13,095 bases of DNA from Candidatus Cloacimonadota bacterium. GTDB taxonomy: Bacteria > Cloacimonadota > Cloacimonadia > JGIOTU-2. Position numbers and translations under genes: made by a program. The DNA lies in contig JAGGUR010000059.1 in assembly GCA_021158425.1 (NCBI GenBank), positions 1-13,095 on the forward strand, in the 5' to 3' direction. The notes under the pieces are model-generated. The model saw nothing but the letters and a program-made list of their open reading frames with translations. It did not search any database and was not told where the DNA came from. Shown here piece by piece: positions 1 to 4,997 of this stretch (its first letter is position 1; each line of letters starts with the position of its first letter).

Positions 1-3
1 AAT

Positions 4-36
4 TGTAAATTCTATAAATTATTTATAGGATTTATA
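4..36. repeat. AT-rich 15-bp inverted repeat abutting the first tRNA gene
   Basis: Bases 4-18 pair with 22-36 around a 3-nt TTA loop. There are 13 Watson-Crick pairs and two G-T wobbles (5/35 and 11/29). The inner part, 12-18 with 22-28, is a perfect 7-bp repeat. It ends one base before the tRNA-Thr acceptor stem starts at 38. No T-run follows it, so it does not look like an intrinsic terminator of an upstream gene. It could be a leader hairpin of the tRNA precursor or a DNA operator. The pairing is seen directly; any role is inference, and the window edge hides its context. Confidence 0.5.
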
Positions 37-37
37 T

Positions 38-112
38 GCCACCATAGCTCAGGGGTAGAGCAGGGGTTTTGTAAACCTCTGGTCGGGGGTTCAAATCCCT
101 CTGGTGGCTCCA
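38..112 (+). tRNA. tRNA-Thr, anticodon UGU
   Basis: A full cloverleaf is visible. The acceptor stem is 38-44 with 102-108, all seven pairs. The D stem is GCTC 47-50 with GAGC 58-61. The anticodon stem is 63-67 with 75-79, containing one G-T pair. The loop TTTGTAA (68-74) gives anticodon TGT at 70-72. The T arm is 85-89 with 97-101 around a TTCAAAT loop. The discriminator is T109 and CCA is encoded at 110-112. It is the first of four tRNA genes ahead of tuf, in the same place as thrU in the E. coli tufB operon, and reads ACA and probably other ACN threonine codons. Confidence 0.97.
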
Positions 113-164
113 GGAAATTTATGTTTGTTTGGGGAATCTAAACAACAGAATTTTTATTAATCTT

Positions 165-249
165 GGGGAGATACCCTAGTGGTCAAAGGGAGCAGACTGT
201 AAATCTGCCGGCGAAGCCTTCGGAGGTTCAAATCCTTCTCTCCCCACCA
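165..249 (+). tRNA. tRNA-Tyr, anticodon GUA (class II)
   Basis: The acceptor GGGGAGA (165-171) pairs with 239-245. The anticodon stem GCAGA/TCTGC (192-196/204-208) carries loop CTGTAAA with anticodon GTA at 199-201. The long 13-nt variable arm (209-221), with a 3-bp stem GGC/GCC, is typical of bacterial tRNA-Tyr. The T arm is 222-226 with 234-238. The discriminator is A246 and CCA is encoded at 247-249. It is separated from tRNA-Thr by a 52-nt spacer, the longest in the tRNA cluster. Confidence 0.97.
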
Positions 250-255
250 CTTGTC

Positions 256-280
256 CCGTTTAGAAATCTATTTCTAACGG
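256..280 (+). other. Hairpin in the tRNA-Tyr/tRNA-Gly spacer
   Basis: TAGAAA (261-266) pairs with TTTCTA (271-276) around a TCTA tetraloop. The stem extends through T260-A277 and, past one bulged T (259), CCG (256-258) with CGG (278-280), about 10 bp in all. It fills most of the 36-nt spacer between two tRNA genes. It may mark a precursor-processing site. The short AATTT that follows is too weak a T-run for a convincing terminator. The structure is seen in the sequence; the function is inference. Confidence 0.5.
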
Positions 281-285
281 AATTT

Positions 286-362
286 GCGGGAATAGCTCAG
301 CTGGCTAGAGCATTAGCCTTCCAAGCTAAGGGTCGCGGGTTCGAACCCCGTTTCCCGCTCCA
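286..362 (+). tRNA. tRNA-Gly, anticodon UCC
   Basis: The acceptor GCGGGAA (286-292) pairs with TTCCCGC (352-358). The D stem is GCTC (295-298) with GAGC. The anticodon stem TTAGC/GCTAA (313-317/325-329) encloses CTTCCAA with anticodon TCC at 320-322. The T arm is 335-339 with 347-351, including one G-T pair. The discriminator is T359 and CCA is encoded at 360-362. It corresponds to glyT of the E. coli tRNA-tufB cluster and reads GGA and GGG codons. Only one base (363) separates it from the next tRNA, so the two must be cut from a common precursor. Confidence 0.97.
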
Positions 363-363
363 G

Positions 364-439
364 GCTCATGTAGCTCAGTCGGTAGAGCACCTCCTTGGTA
401 AGGAGGAGGTCACCGGTTCAATCCCGGTCGTGAGCTCCA
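364..439 (+). tRNA. tRNA-Thr, anticodon GGU
   Basis: The acceptor GCTCATG (364-370) pairs with CGTGAGC (429-435), including one T-G wobble. The D stem is 373-376 with 385-388. The anticodon stem CCTCC/GGAGG (390-394/402-406) carries loop TTGGTAA with anticodon GGT at 397-399. The T arm ACCGG/CCGGT is 412-416 with 424-428. The discriminator is T436 and CCA is encoded at 437-439. It corresponds to thrT and reads ACC and ACT codons, complementing tRNA-Thr(UGU) at the head of the cluster. tuf starts 53 nt downstream. Confidence 0.97.
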
Positions 440-448
440 GTAGAATAT

Positions 449-463
449 CCCGATGCAATCGGG
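449..463 (+). other. GC-rich hairpin in the tuf leader
   Basis: CCCGAT (449-454) pairs perfectly with ATCGGG (458-463) around GCA; T448-G464 can add a wobble. It lies between the end of tRNA-Thr and the tuf Shine-Dalgarno. The bases after it are purine-rich (GGAAAAAG), so it is not an intrinsic terminator. After tRNA 3' processing it would sit near the 5' end of the tuf mRNA, where it could protect the message or slow trimming. That role is inference. Confidence 0.5.
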
Positions 464-482
464 GGAAAAAGTTAAATATCTT

Positions 483-488
483 AGGAGG
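483..488 (+). promoter_or_regulatory. Shine-Dalgarno AGGAGG setting the tuf start
   Basis: A perfect AGGAGG lies 4 nt before ATG 493. It fixes the EF-Tu start, because the reading frame stays open upstream through the tRNA genes back to 163. Confidence 0.9.
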
Positions 489-492
489 ATAT

Positions 493-1692
493 ATGGCTAA
501 AGAGAAGTATGTAAGAATCAAGCCGCATGTTAATGTTGGAACCATAGGTCATATTGACCATGGAAAAACAACTTTAACTGCTGCAATGACCCTGATTTTG
601 GAAAAAAAAGGTGGGGCAAAATATATCTCGTTTGACCAGATAGATAATGCTCCAGAAGAAAAGGCAAGAGGTATTACAATTGCTACAGCCCATGTAGAAT
701 ATGAAACCGAAAATCGTCATTATGCGCATGTAGATTGTCCAGGACATGCTGATTATATCAAAAATATGATTACAGGCGCAGCACAGATGGATGGTGCAAT
801 ATTGGTTGTAAGCGCTGCCGATGGCGTTATGCCACAAACAAGAGAACATATTCTTTTGGCAAGGCAAGTTGGTGTTCCTTATATTGTTGTATATATGAAC
901 AAAGTTGATATGGTAGATGACCCAGAATTGTTAGAACTTGTTGAATTGGAGATTAGAGATTTATTAAATGAGTATGAATTTCCCGGAGATGAAGTCCCCA
1001 TAATACAAGGCAGTGCTCTAAAAGCATTGAATTGTGGTTGTGGAAAACCAGAATGTGAAAACTGTGGTTCAGTAATTAAATTGGTAAATGCTTTGGATGA
1101 ATATATCCCTCTGCCAAAAAGAGATGTTGATAAACCTTTCTTGATGCCCATTGAAGACATTTTCAGTATTCCTGGAAGAGGTACGGTTGCGACTGGTAGA
1201 GTTGAACGAGGACAGGTAAAAGTTGGAGACAAAGTTGAAAGGGTTGGAATTAAAGAAACCCGTGAGATTGTTGTAACCGGCGTTGAGATGTTTAGAAAGA
1301 CGCTTGATTCTGGACAAGCTGGAGATAATATTGGTGTGCTTCTACGCGGTATAGCAAAGGATGAGGTGGAACGAGGAATGGTTCTGGCAAAACCTAAAAG
1401 TATTACCCCACATAAAGTATTTAAGGGTGAAACTTACATTCTGACAAAGGAAGAAGGCGGAAGACATAAACCATTCTTCAGTGGTTATAGACCCCAGTTC
1501 TACTTCAGAACAACAGATGTTACAGGAACATTATCCTTGCCCGAAGGTGTTGATATGGTAATGCCAGGTGATAATGTAACAATGTCAGTAGAACTTATTA
1601 CACCTATCGCTCTTGAAAAAGGTTTGCGTTTCGCTATCCGTGAAGGTGGACGTACTGTAGGAGCTGGAGTAGTTGGAGATATTATTGAATAG
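493..1692 (+). CDS. tuf: Elongation factor Tu (EF-Tu)
   Basis: GTPase that carries aminoacyl-tRNA to the ribosomal A site in the cytoplasm; 399 residues against about 394 in E. coli. The start is ATG 493, after a perfect Shine-Dalgarno and at the usual MAKEK-type N-terminus. The G domain shows the P-loop GHIDHGKT (19-26), switch I RGITI (59-63), DCPGH (81-85), NKVD (136-139, where many EF-Tus have NKCD), and the SAL motif before residue 180. Domains 2 and 3 follow and include [13 protein letters not shown] and the C-terminal [13 protein letters not shown]. Odd point: just after the SAL motif, where E. coli has a cysteine-free linker, there is C181-x-C183-x4-C188-x2-C191, a possible metal-binding knuckle. 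It is the first protein gene after four tRNAs, as in the tufB operon. rpmG follows with an 8-nt gap. Identity is certain; metal binding is inference. Confidence 0.98.
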   Translation: MAKEKYVRIKPHVNVGTIGHIDHGKTTLTAAMTLILEKKGGAKYISFDQIDNAPEEKARGITIATAHVEYETENRHYAHVDCPGHADYIKNMITGAAQMDGAILVVSAADGVMPQTREHILLARQVGVPYIVVYMNKVDMVDDPELLELVELEIRDLLNEYEFPGDEVPIIQGSALKALNCGCGKPECENCGSVIKLVNALDEYIPLPKRDVDKPFLMPIEDIFSIPGRGTVATGRVERGQVKVGDKVERVGIKETREIVVTGVEMFRKTLDSGQAGDNIGVLLRGIAKDEVERGMVLAKPKSITPHKVFKGETYILTKEEGGRHKPFFSGYRPQFYFRTTDVTGTLSLPEGVDMVMPGDNVTMSVELITPIALEKGLRFAIREGGRTVGAGVVGDIIE

Positions 1693-1700
1693 GATTATTT

Positions 1701-1850
1701 ATGAGAGATATAATTAAATTGGCTTGTTCTGTGTGTAAATCAAGAAATTATTCAACTACCAAGAACAAAAGAACACATCCTAAAAGAGTTGAATATAAAA
1801 AATATTGTCCAATTTGTAGAAAGCGTACTCTACATAAAGAGACAAAATAA
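1701..1850 (+). CDS. rpmG: 50S ribosomal protein L33
   Basis: A 49-residue basic protein of the large subunit, located near the tRNA exit region. It reads [17 protein letters not shown] at the N-terminus, then a [21 protein letters not shown] core. Four cysteines (C9, C12, C36, C39) form the two CxxC pairs of the zinc-ribbon type of L33, as opposed to the cysteine-free paralogue used in zinc shortage. Length and pattern match the family. ATG 1701 is preceded by AGGAT at 1691-1695, overlapping the tuf stop codon, so it is probably translated from the tuf message. tRNA-Trp begins 7 nt after its stop. Confidence 0.96.
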   Translation: MRDIIKLACSVCKSRNYSTTKNKRTHPKRVEYKKYCPICRKRTLHKETK

Positions 1851-1857
1851 TCTTTGT

Positions 1858-1933
1858 AGGCCTGTAGCTTAAATGGTAAAGCAGCGGTCTCCAAAACCGA
1901 AGAGTGCGGGTTCAATTCCTGCCGGGCCTGCCA
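1858..1933 (+). tRNA. tRNA-Trp, anticodon CCA
   Basis: The acceptor AGGCCTG (1858-1864) pairs with CGGGCCT (1923-1929), including one T-G wobble. The D stem is GCTT/AAGC (1867-1870/1879-1882). The anticodon loop CTCCAAA (1889-1895) has anticodon CCA at 1891-1893. The T arm is 1906-1910 with 1918-1922, loop TTCAATT. The discriminator is G1930, usual for tRNA-Trp, and CCA is encoded at 1931-1933. The first pair of the anticodon stem (G1884 against A1900, positions 27-43) is a G-A mismatch; the other four pair. Placement between tuf/rpmG and secE is common in bacteria. It sits inside the operon, so both flanking messages are released when it is processed. Confidence 0.95.
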
Positions 1934-1955
1934 TTACTCTATTATATTGAAAAAT

Positions 1956-2144
1956 ATGTTTAAAAAAATTGTGAAATTCCTTAGAGAAGTCAGACAAGAA
2001 TTACACGTTGTTGTCTGGCCCACAAAGGCTGATATTAAAGAAGGAACCACTGTTGTAATCGTATTCTCAATTATTTTAGGTGTGTTTATATGGATTGTTG
2101 ATAATATATTTAGTCAAATTGTTAGATTTGTACTTTTTAGATGA
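1956..2144 (+). CDS. secE: Preprotein translocase subunit SecE (short form)
   Basis: SecE clamps SecY in the SecYEG channel of the inner membrane. From ATG 1956 the product is 62 residues: a basic amphipathic N-terminal helix (MFKKIVKFLREVRQEL, then VVWPTKADIKEGT with the conserved W-P of the family) and one membrane segment, about residues 31-54. This is the single-span form, unlike the three-span E. coli protein. A TTG at 1947, three codons upstream, is an alternative start. Neither start has a recognisable Shine-Dalgarno, and the tRNA-Trp 3' end is only 22 nt before the ATG. The stop overlaps the nusG start in ATGA (2141-2144), which implies translational coupling. Identity is firm from motif and context; the start is less so. 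Confidence 0.93.
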   Translation: MFKKIVKFLREVRQELHVVVWPTKADIKEGTTVVIVFSIILGVFIWIVDNIFSQIVRFVLFR

Positions 2145-2674
2145 TAGAAAAGCAGTGGTATGTACTACATACTTATGTAAGCAGGGAAAGACAGGTTAAA
2201 GAAGCCCTTGAAAAGCTTTTAGAAGATAGTAATCTAAAAGATTATTTTGGTAAGATTATTATTTCTTCTCATAAAACCTTTGTTATCAGAAAAGGTAGGA
2301 GGTTAGTGAGAGAAAGAAAGATATTTCCAAATTATCTTCTTATAGAAATGGCTATGACTCCAGAAACTTATAATTTCGTGTTGCGAATTCCCGGAGCAAC
2401 TAAATTTCTTGGAAGTGGAAAAACACCTAAACCCCTTTCTGAGATTGAAATAAACCGTATTTTAGGCATTAAGCAGGATAAAAGTGAGCTTTCAAAGATT
2501 AAGAGCTTTATTGTTGGTGGGCGTATCAAAATTATTGATGGACCTTTTAATGATTTTGAAGGCACAGTTGAAAGAATTATTGAAGACAAAGAAAAGTTAG
2601 TAGTTAATGTCACTGTGTTTGGACGAATTACACCTGTAGAGGTGAGTTTCAATCAAGTAGAAAAGCTTGATTAA
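2141..2674 (+). CDS. nusG: Transcription termination/antitermination protein NusG
   Basis: A universal elongation factor that binds the clamp helices of RNA polymerase through its NGN domain and links it to S10 or Rho through its KOW domain. It has 177 residues, near the usual 175-185. The NGN domain starts with [18 protein letters not shown] (residues 6-23) and includes [12 protein letters not shown]. The KOW domain near residues 125-177 shows [19 protein letters not shown]. The [10 protein letters not shown] segment differs slightly from the usual PGVTGFLG. It overlaps secE by 4 nt and rplK follows after 11 nt, so it is co-expressed with the ribosomal genes, and its targets RpoB and RpoC are encoded downstream. 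Confidence 0.97.
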   Translation: MIEKQWYVLHTYVSRERQVKEALEKLLEDSNLKDYFGKIIISSHKTFVIRKGRRLVRERKIFPNYLLIEMAMTPETYNFVLRIPGATKFLGSGKTPKPLSEIEINRILGIKQDKSELSKIKSFIVGGRIKIIDGPFNDFEGTVERIIEDKEKLVVNVTVFGRITPVEVSFNQVEKLD

Positions 2675-2685
2675 AGGAAAGAAAG

Positions 2686-3114
2686 ATGGCAAAAAAGATC
2701 TTGGCTAAAGTAAAATTACAACTCCCTGCTGGACAAGCAACTCCAGCTCCGCCAGTTGGACCAGCCTTAGGACAACATGGAGTTAATATTGGAGATTTTT
2801 GTAAGCAATTTAATGAGAAAACCAAAAATGATATTGGAATGATTATCCCCGCTGAAATTAAGATTTATAAAGATAGATCTTTTAGTTTTATCTTAAAAAC
2901 ACCACCTGCTGCTATATTAATTAAAAAAGAAGTTGGGATAGCAAAAGGTTCACCAGTCCCTAATCGCGACAAAGTTGGGACAATTACAAAGGAACAGCTT
3001 GAGAGGATTGCAAAGATCAAAATGAAAGACCTGAATGCAGCCAACCTTGAAGCTGCGACCAGAATGATTGCTGGAACCGCAAGAAGCCTGGGTGTTACGA
3101 TAAAATGGCAATAA
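2686..3114 (+). CDS. rplK: 50S ribosomal protein L11
   Basis: Forms the base of the GTPase-associated centre with 23S rRNA helices 43/44. Its 142 residues match the family standard. The N-terminal domain shows [20 protein letters not shown], with the proline-rich helix that borders the thiostrepton site. The C-terminal rRNA-binding domain carries [18 protein letters not shown] and ends with the usual AGTARSLGV segment. ATG 2686 follows AAGGAAAG just after the nusG stop. The 11-nt gap leaves no room for a separate L11 promoter and leader with an L1-binding site as found in E. coli. Confidence 0.98.
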   Translation: MAKKILAKVKLQLPAGQATPAPPVGPALGQHGVNIGDFCKQFNEKTKNDIGMIIPAEIKIYKDRSFSFILKTPPAAILIKKEVGIAKGSPVPNRDKVGTITKEQLERIAKIKMKDLNAANLEAATRMIAGTARSLGVTIKWQ

Positions 3115-3132
3115 ATAGCAGGAGACTTTCTA

Positions 3133-3840
3133 ATGAAACATGGCAAAAGATATTTGGAAGCAGCAAAAAAGATTGAGAAAGATAAAAGTTATTCTTTGAA
3201 TGAAGCCATTGAATTGCTTACACACTTACCTAATTCAAAATTTGATGAAACAGTAGAATTGCATTTAAGATTAGGTGTGGACCCGAAAAAAGCTAATCAA
3301 ATGGTTAGAGGAACGGTTGTTCTTCCAGGTGGTACTGGTAAACAAATAAAGGTTTTGGTTTTTGCTGATGGCGATAAAGCTGAAGAAGCTAAAAATGCAG
3401 GGGCTGATTATGTGGGAATGGATGACCTTGCTGAAAAAATCCAAAAGGGATGGACTGATTTTGATGTTGCAATTGCAACTCCTAATTTAATGCCGAAAGT
3501 TGGAAAATTAGCAAGAATTTTAGGTCCTAGAAGACTTATGCCAAATCCAAAAACAGGAACAATTACTATGAACGTTGAACAAGCTGTTAAAGAATCCAAA
3601 GCAGGAAAGGTTGAATACAGAATAGATAAGTTTTCTAATATACATGTGCCTGTCGGTAAAATTTCTTTTGAAAAAGGGAAAATTTATAATAATATTTTGG
3701 CTTTAATGAAAGCAATTTTGAGAGATAGACCCCCGGCAGCGAAGGGAAAATATATCAGAAGTATGACTTTGTGCTCTTCTATGAGTCCCGGAATCAAGAT
3801 TGATTTAATTTCTTATCTAAAGGAAATTCAAACAAAGTAG
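3133..3840 (+). CDS. rplA: 50S ribosomal protein L1
   Basis: The L1-stalk protein that contacts E-site tRNA; 235 residues, matching the family. Recognised by HGKRYLEAAKKI at the N-terminus, the DETVELHLRLGVDPKKANQM segment, a middle domain with VLPGGTGK and ILGPRRLMPNPKTGT, and a C-terminal RSMTLCSSMSPGIKID. ATG 3133 has AGGAGA at 3120-3125. In many bacteria L1 also represses its own operon by binding an mRNA leader; no space for a classic leader exists upstream of rplK here. rplJ starts 8 nt after the stop. Confidence 0.98.
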   Translation: MKHGKRYLEAAKKIEKDKSYSLNEAIELLTHLPNSKFDETVELHLRLGVDPKKANQMVRGTVVLPGGTGKQIKVLVFADGDKAEEAKNAGADYVGMDDLAEKIQKGWTDFDVAIATPNLMPKVGKLARILGPRRLMPNPKTGTITMNVEQAVKESKAGKVEYRIDKFSNIHVPVGKISFEKGKIYNNILALMKAILRDRPPAAKGKYIRSMTLCSSMSPGIKIDLISYLKEIQTK

Positions 3841-3848
3841 GTGATTTT

Positions 3849-4388
3849 ATGAAAAGTAAATCAGTTAATCCAATGAATATTGAAAGAGTAAGAAAAATAA
3901 AAGACAGTCTTGAAAATGCAAAATCAATAATTCTTGTTGATTATAAGGGACTTACAGTACAAGAAGATACAGAATTGAGACGAAAGTTCCGAAATAATAA
4001 TGTTGATTATTTTGTTTGTAAAAATACCTTACTTAGGCTTGCGACTCGTGATTTAGAAATCAGAGGCGTGGATGAATATCTCTCTGGTCCAACAGCTGTT
4101 ACTGTTTCAAAAGATGACGAAGTAATCCCTGCTAAGTTAATTGCTGGTTTTGCAAAAGAACTGTCAGAGGGAAGAAATTTACCTAAATTTAAAGTTGGAA
4201 TTATTGATAATAAGTTAATGAATATTGAAGACTTAAATAAAATTGTTACTTTGCCTTCAAAACAAGAACTTTTAGCAAAATTAATAGGAGGTCTTAATTC
4301 GCCAATTGCAGGTTTAGTTTTTACTCTTAACGGTATTTTACAAAAGTTGGTTATCGTTCTAAACGAAATAAAAAATAAGAAACAATAA
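3849..4388 (+). CDS. rplJ: 50S ribosomal protein L10
   Basis: Anchors L7/L12 dimers to the ribosomal stalk. It has 179 residues; E. coli has 165 and many other lineages 170-180. The N-terminal rRNA-binding domain shows KDSLENAKSIILVDYKGLT and FVCKNTLLRLA. The C-terminal helix after about residue 140 (GLNSPIAGLVFTLNGILQKL) is the docking site for L7/L12. ATG 3849 follows AGGTGA at 3839-3844, which overlaps the rplA stop; ATG 3873 is a less likely alternative. The 8-nt gap from rplA excludes the long L10-binding leader known from E. coli. Confidence 0.97.
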   Translation: MKSKSVNPMNIERVRKIKDSLENAKSIILVDYKGLTVQEDTELRRKFRNNNVDYFVCKNTLLRLATRDLEIRGVDEYLSGPTAVTVSKDDEVIPAKLIAGFAKELSEGRNLPKFKVGIIDNKLMNIEDLNKIVTLPSKQELLAKLIGGLNSPIAGLVFTLNGILQKLVIVLNEIKNKKQ

Positions 4389-4416
4389 TTAAATATTTTT
4401 TATTAATCTCTAATTA

Positions 4417-4433
4417 AAAATTATTATAATTTT
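4417..4433. repeat. AT-only perfect inverted repeat in the rplJ-rplL gap
   Basis: AAAATTA (4417-4423) and TAATTTT (4427-4433) form a perfect 7-bp palindrome around TTA. It contains a TATAAT at 4425-4430. No good -35 box lies 16-18 nt upstream, so I do not call a promoter. With no G-C pair it is a poor terminator stem. It may be only AT-rich spacer. Confidence 0.3.
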
Positions 4434-4446
4434 GTCTCAAGAAACT

Positions 4447-4466
4447 AATAGTAATGAATAGTAATG
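4447..4466. repeat. Perfect 10-bp tandem duplication upstream of rplL
   Basis: AATAGTAATG occurs twice back to back, ending 31 nt before the rplL ATG. Each copy carries an ATG. The first opens a 10-codon frame (4454-4486) that stops just before the rplL Shine-Dalgarno; the second opens a 5-codon frame. Neither has a Shine-Dalgarno of its own, so translation is doubtful. Confidence 0.6.
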
Positions 4467-4497
4467 AAGAAATACATTTAATATGATAGGAGGATAG

Positions 4498-4884
4498 ATG
4501 GCAGAAGCTAATGCAAAAGATAAGATAATTGAGCTTATTAAGAAGCTCAATGTTATGGAATTAGCAGAATTAGTTAAATCATTAGAAGAGGAATTTGGTG
4601 TAACTGCCGCAGCACCAGTTACCATTGCTGCTGGAGCTGCAACTACAGAAGCAGCAAAACCGGCAGAAGAGAAGACTGAATTTGATGTAATACTTTCCTC
4701 AGCAGGTGCCAAGAAGATTCAAGTAATAAAAGTAGTTCGCCAGATTACAAAACTTGGATTAAAGGAATCTAAAGCTTTGGTTGATGAAGCTCCCAAACCA
4801 ATCGTTCAGGGCGTTTCAAAAGATGAAGCTGAAAAAGTTAAAGAGAAGATAGAAGCTGAGGGTGGCTCGGTTGAAATAAAATAG
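4498..4884 (+). CDS. rplL: 50S ribosomal protein L7/L12
   Basis: The multicopy, acidic stalk protein that recruits EF-Tu, EF-G and other translation GTPases. It has 128 residues, slightly above the usual 120-125. The N-terminal dimerisation and L10-binding helices lie in [21 protein letters not shown], near residues 8-28. An Ala/Pro/Glu-rich hinge follows (about 35-58). The C-terminal domain carries [21 protein letters not shown] and [15 protein letters not shown], the factor-binding face. ATG 4498 has a perfect AGGAGG at 4488-4493, among the strongest sites here, as expected for a protein made in several copies per ribosome. It is flanked by the only two gaps over 100 nt in the window (109 and 113 nt). 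Confidence 0.98.
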   Translation: MAEANAKDKIIELIKKLNVMELAELVKSLEEEFGVTAAAPVTIAAGAATTEAAKPAEEKTEFDVILSSAGAKKIQVIKVVRQITKLGLKESKALVDEAPKPIVQGVSKDEAEKVKEKIEAEGGSVEIK

Positions 4885-4986
4885 TTCATCATTTAAAATA
4901 AACTTTATAACCTTTTTATGATTTACCTTAATCTCGGTATATTTTAATAACTAAATAGCAAGATAATTTTCTGGATTAAAGATTAT

Positions 4987-4992
4987 AAGGAG
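4987..4992 (+). promoter_or_regulatory. Shine-Dalgarno AAGGAG setting the rpoB TTG start
   Basis: AAGGAG lies 5 nt before TTG 4998. No in-frame ATG lies close to it, so rpoB very probably starts at a TTG. A second in-frame TTG at 5004 would be 11 nt away and is less likely. The same bases can pair with 4926-4933 (see findings). Confidence 0.75.
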
Positions 4993-4997
4993 AAAAT

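Noticed and set aside
125..155. Possible intrinsic terminator (stem 125-130/140-145, then TTTTT at 151-155)
   Set aside because: The stem has almost no G-C pairs, a 9-nt loop, and the T-run is not adjacent to it. A terminator here would cut off the rest of the tRNA cluster.
163..492. N-terminal extension of the tuf frame running back through three tRNA genes
   Set aside because: It is only an open frame across tRNA-Tyr, tRNA-Gly and tRNA-Thr. The true EF-Tu N-terminus and a perfect Shine-Dalgarno are at 483-495.
879..1317. Two antisense open frames inside tuf
   Set aside because: They mirror the highly conserved EF-Tu sequence on the other strand and have low-complexity translations; no initiation signals.
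1947..1949. TTG as the secE start
   Set aside because: ATG 1956 is in frame three codons later and matches the usual short SecE N-terminus; the TTG has no ribosome site to favour it. Not fully excluded.
4425..4430. TATAAT as a -10 box for a separate rplL promoter
   Set aside because: No TTGACA-like box at 16-18 nt upstream; the motif lies in an AT-only palindrome where it is expected by chance. It also partly matches the Bacteroidota TAnnTTTG pattern (4427-4434) but without a -33 TTTG.
4437..4712. Antisense open frame over the rplL start
   Set aside because: Alanine/serine-rich shadow of rplL with no ribosome site and no family likeness.
4938..4943. TATATT as a -10 box for an rpoB promoter
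   Set aside because: The candidate -35 (TTTATG at 4915-4920) matches the consensus at only about half the positions, and the region is AT-rich.
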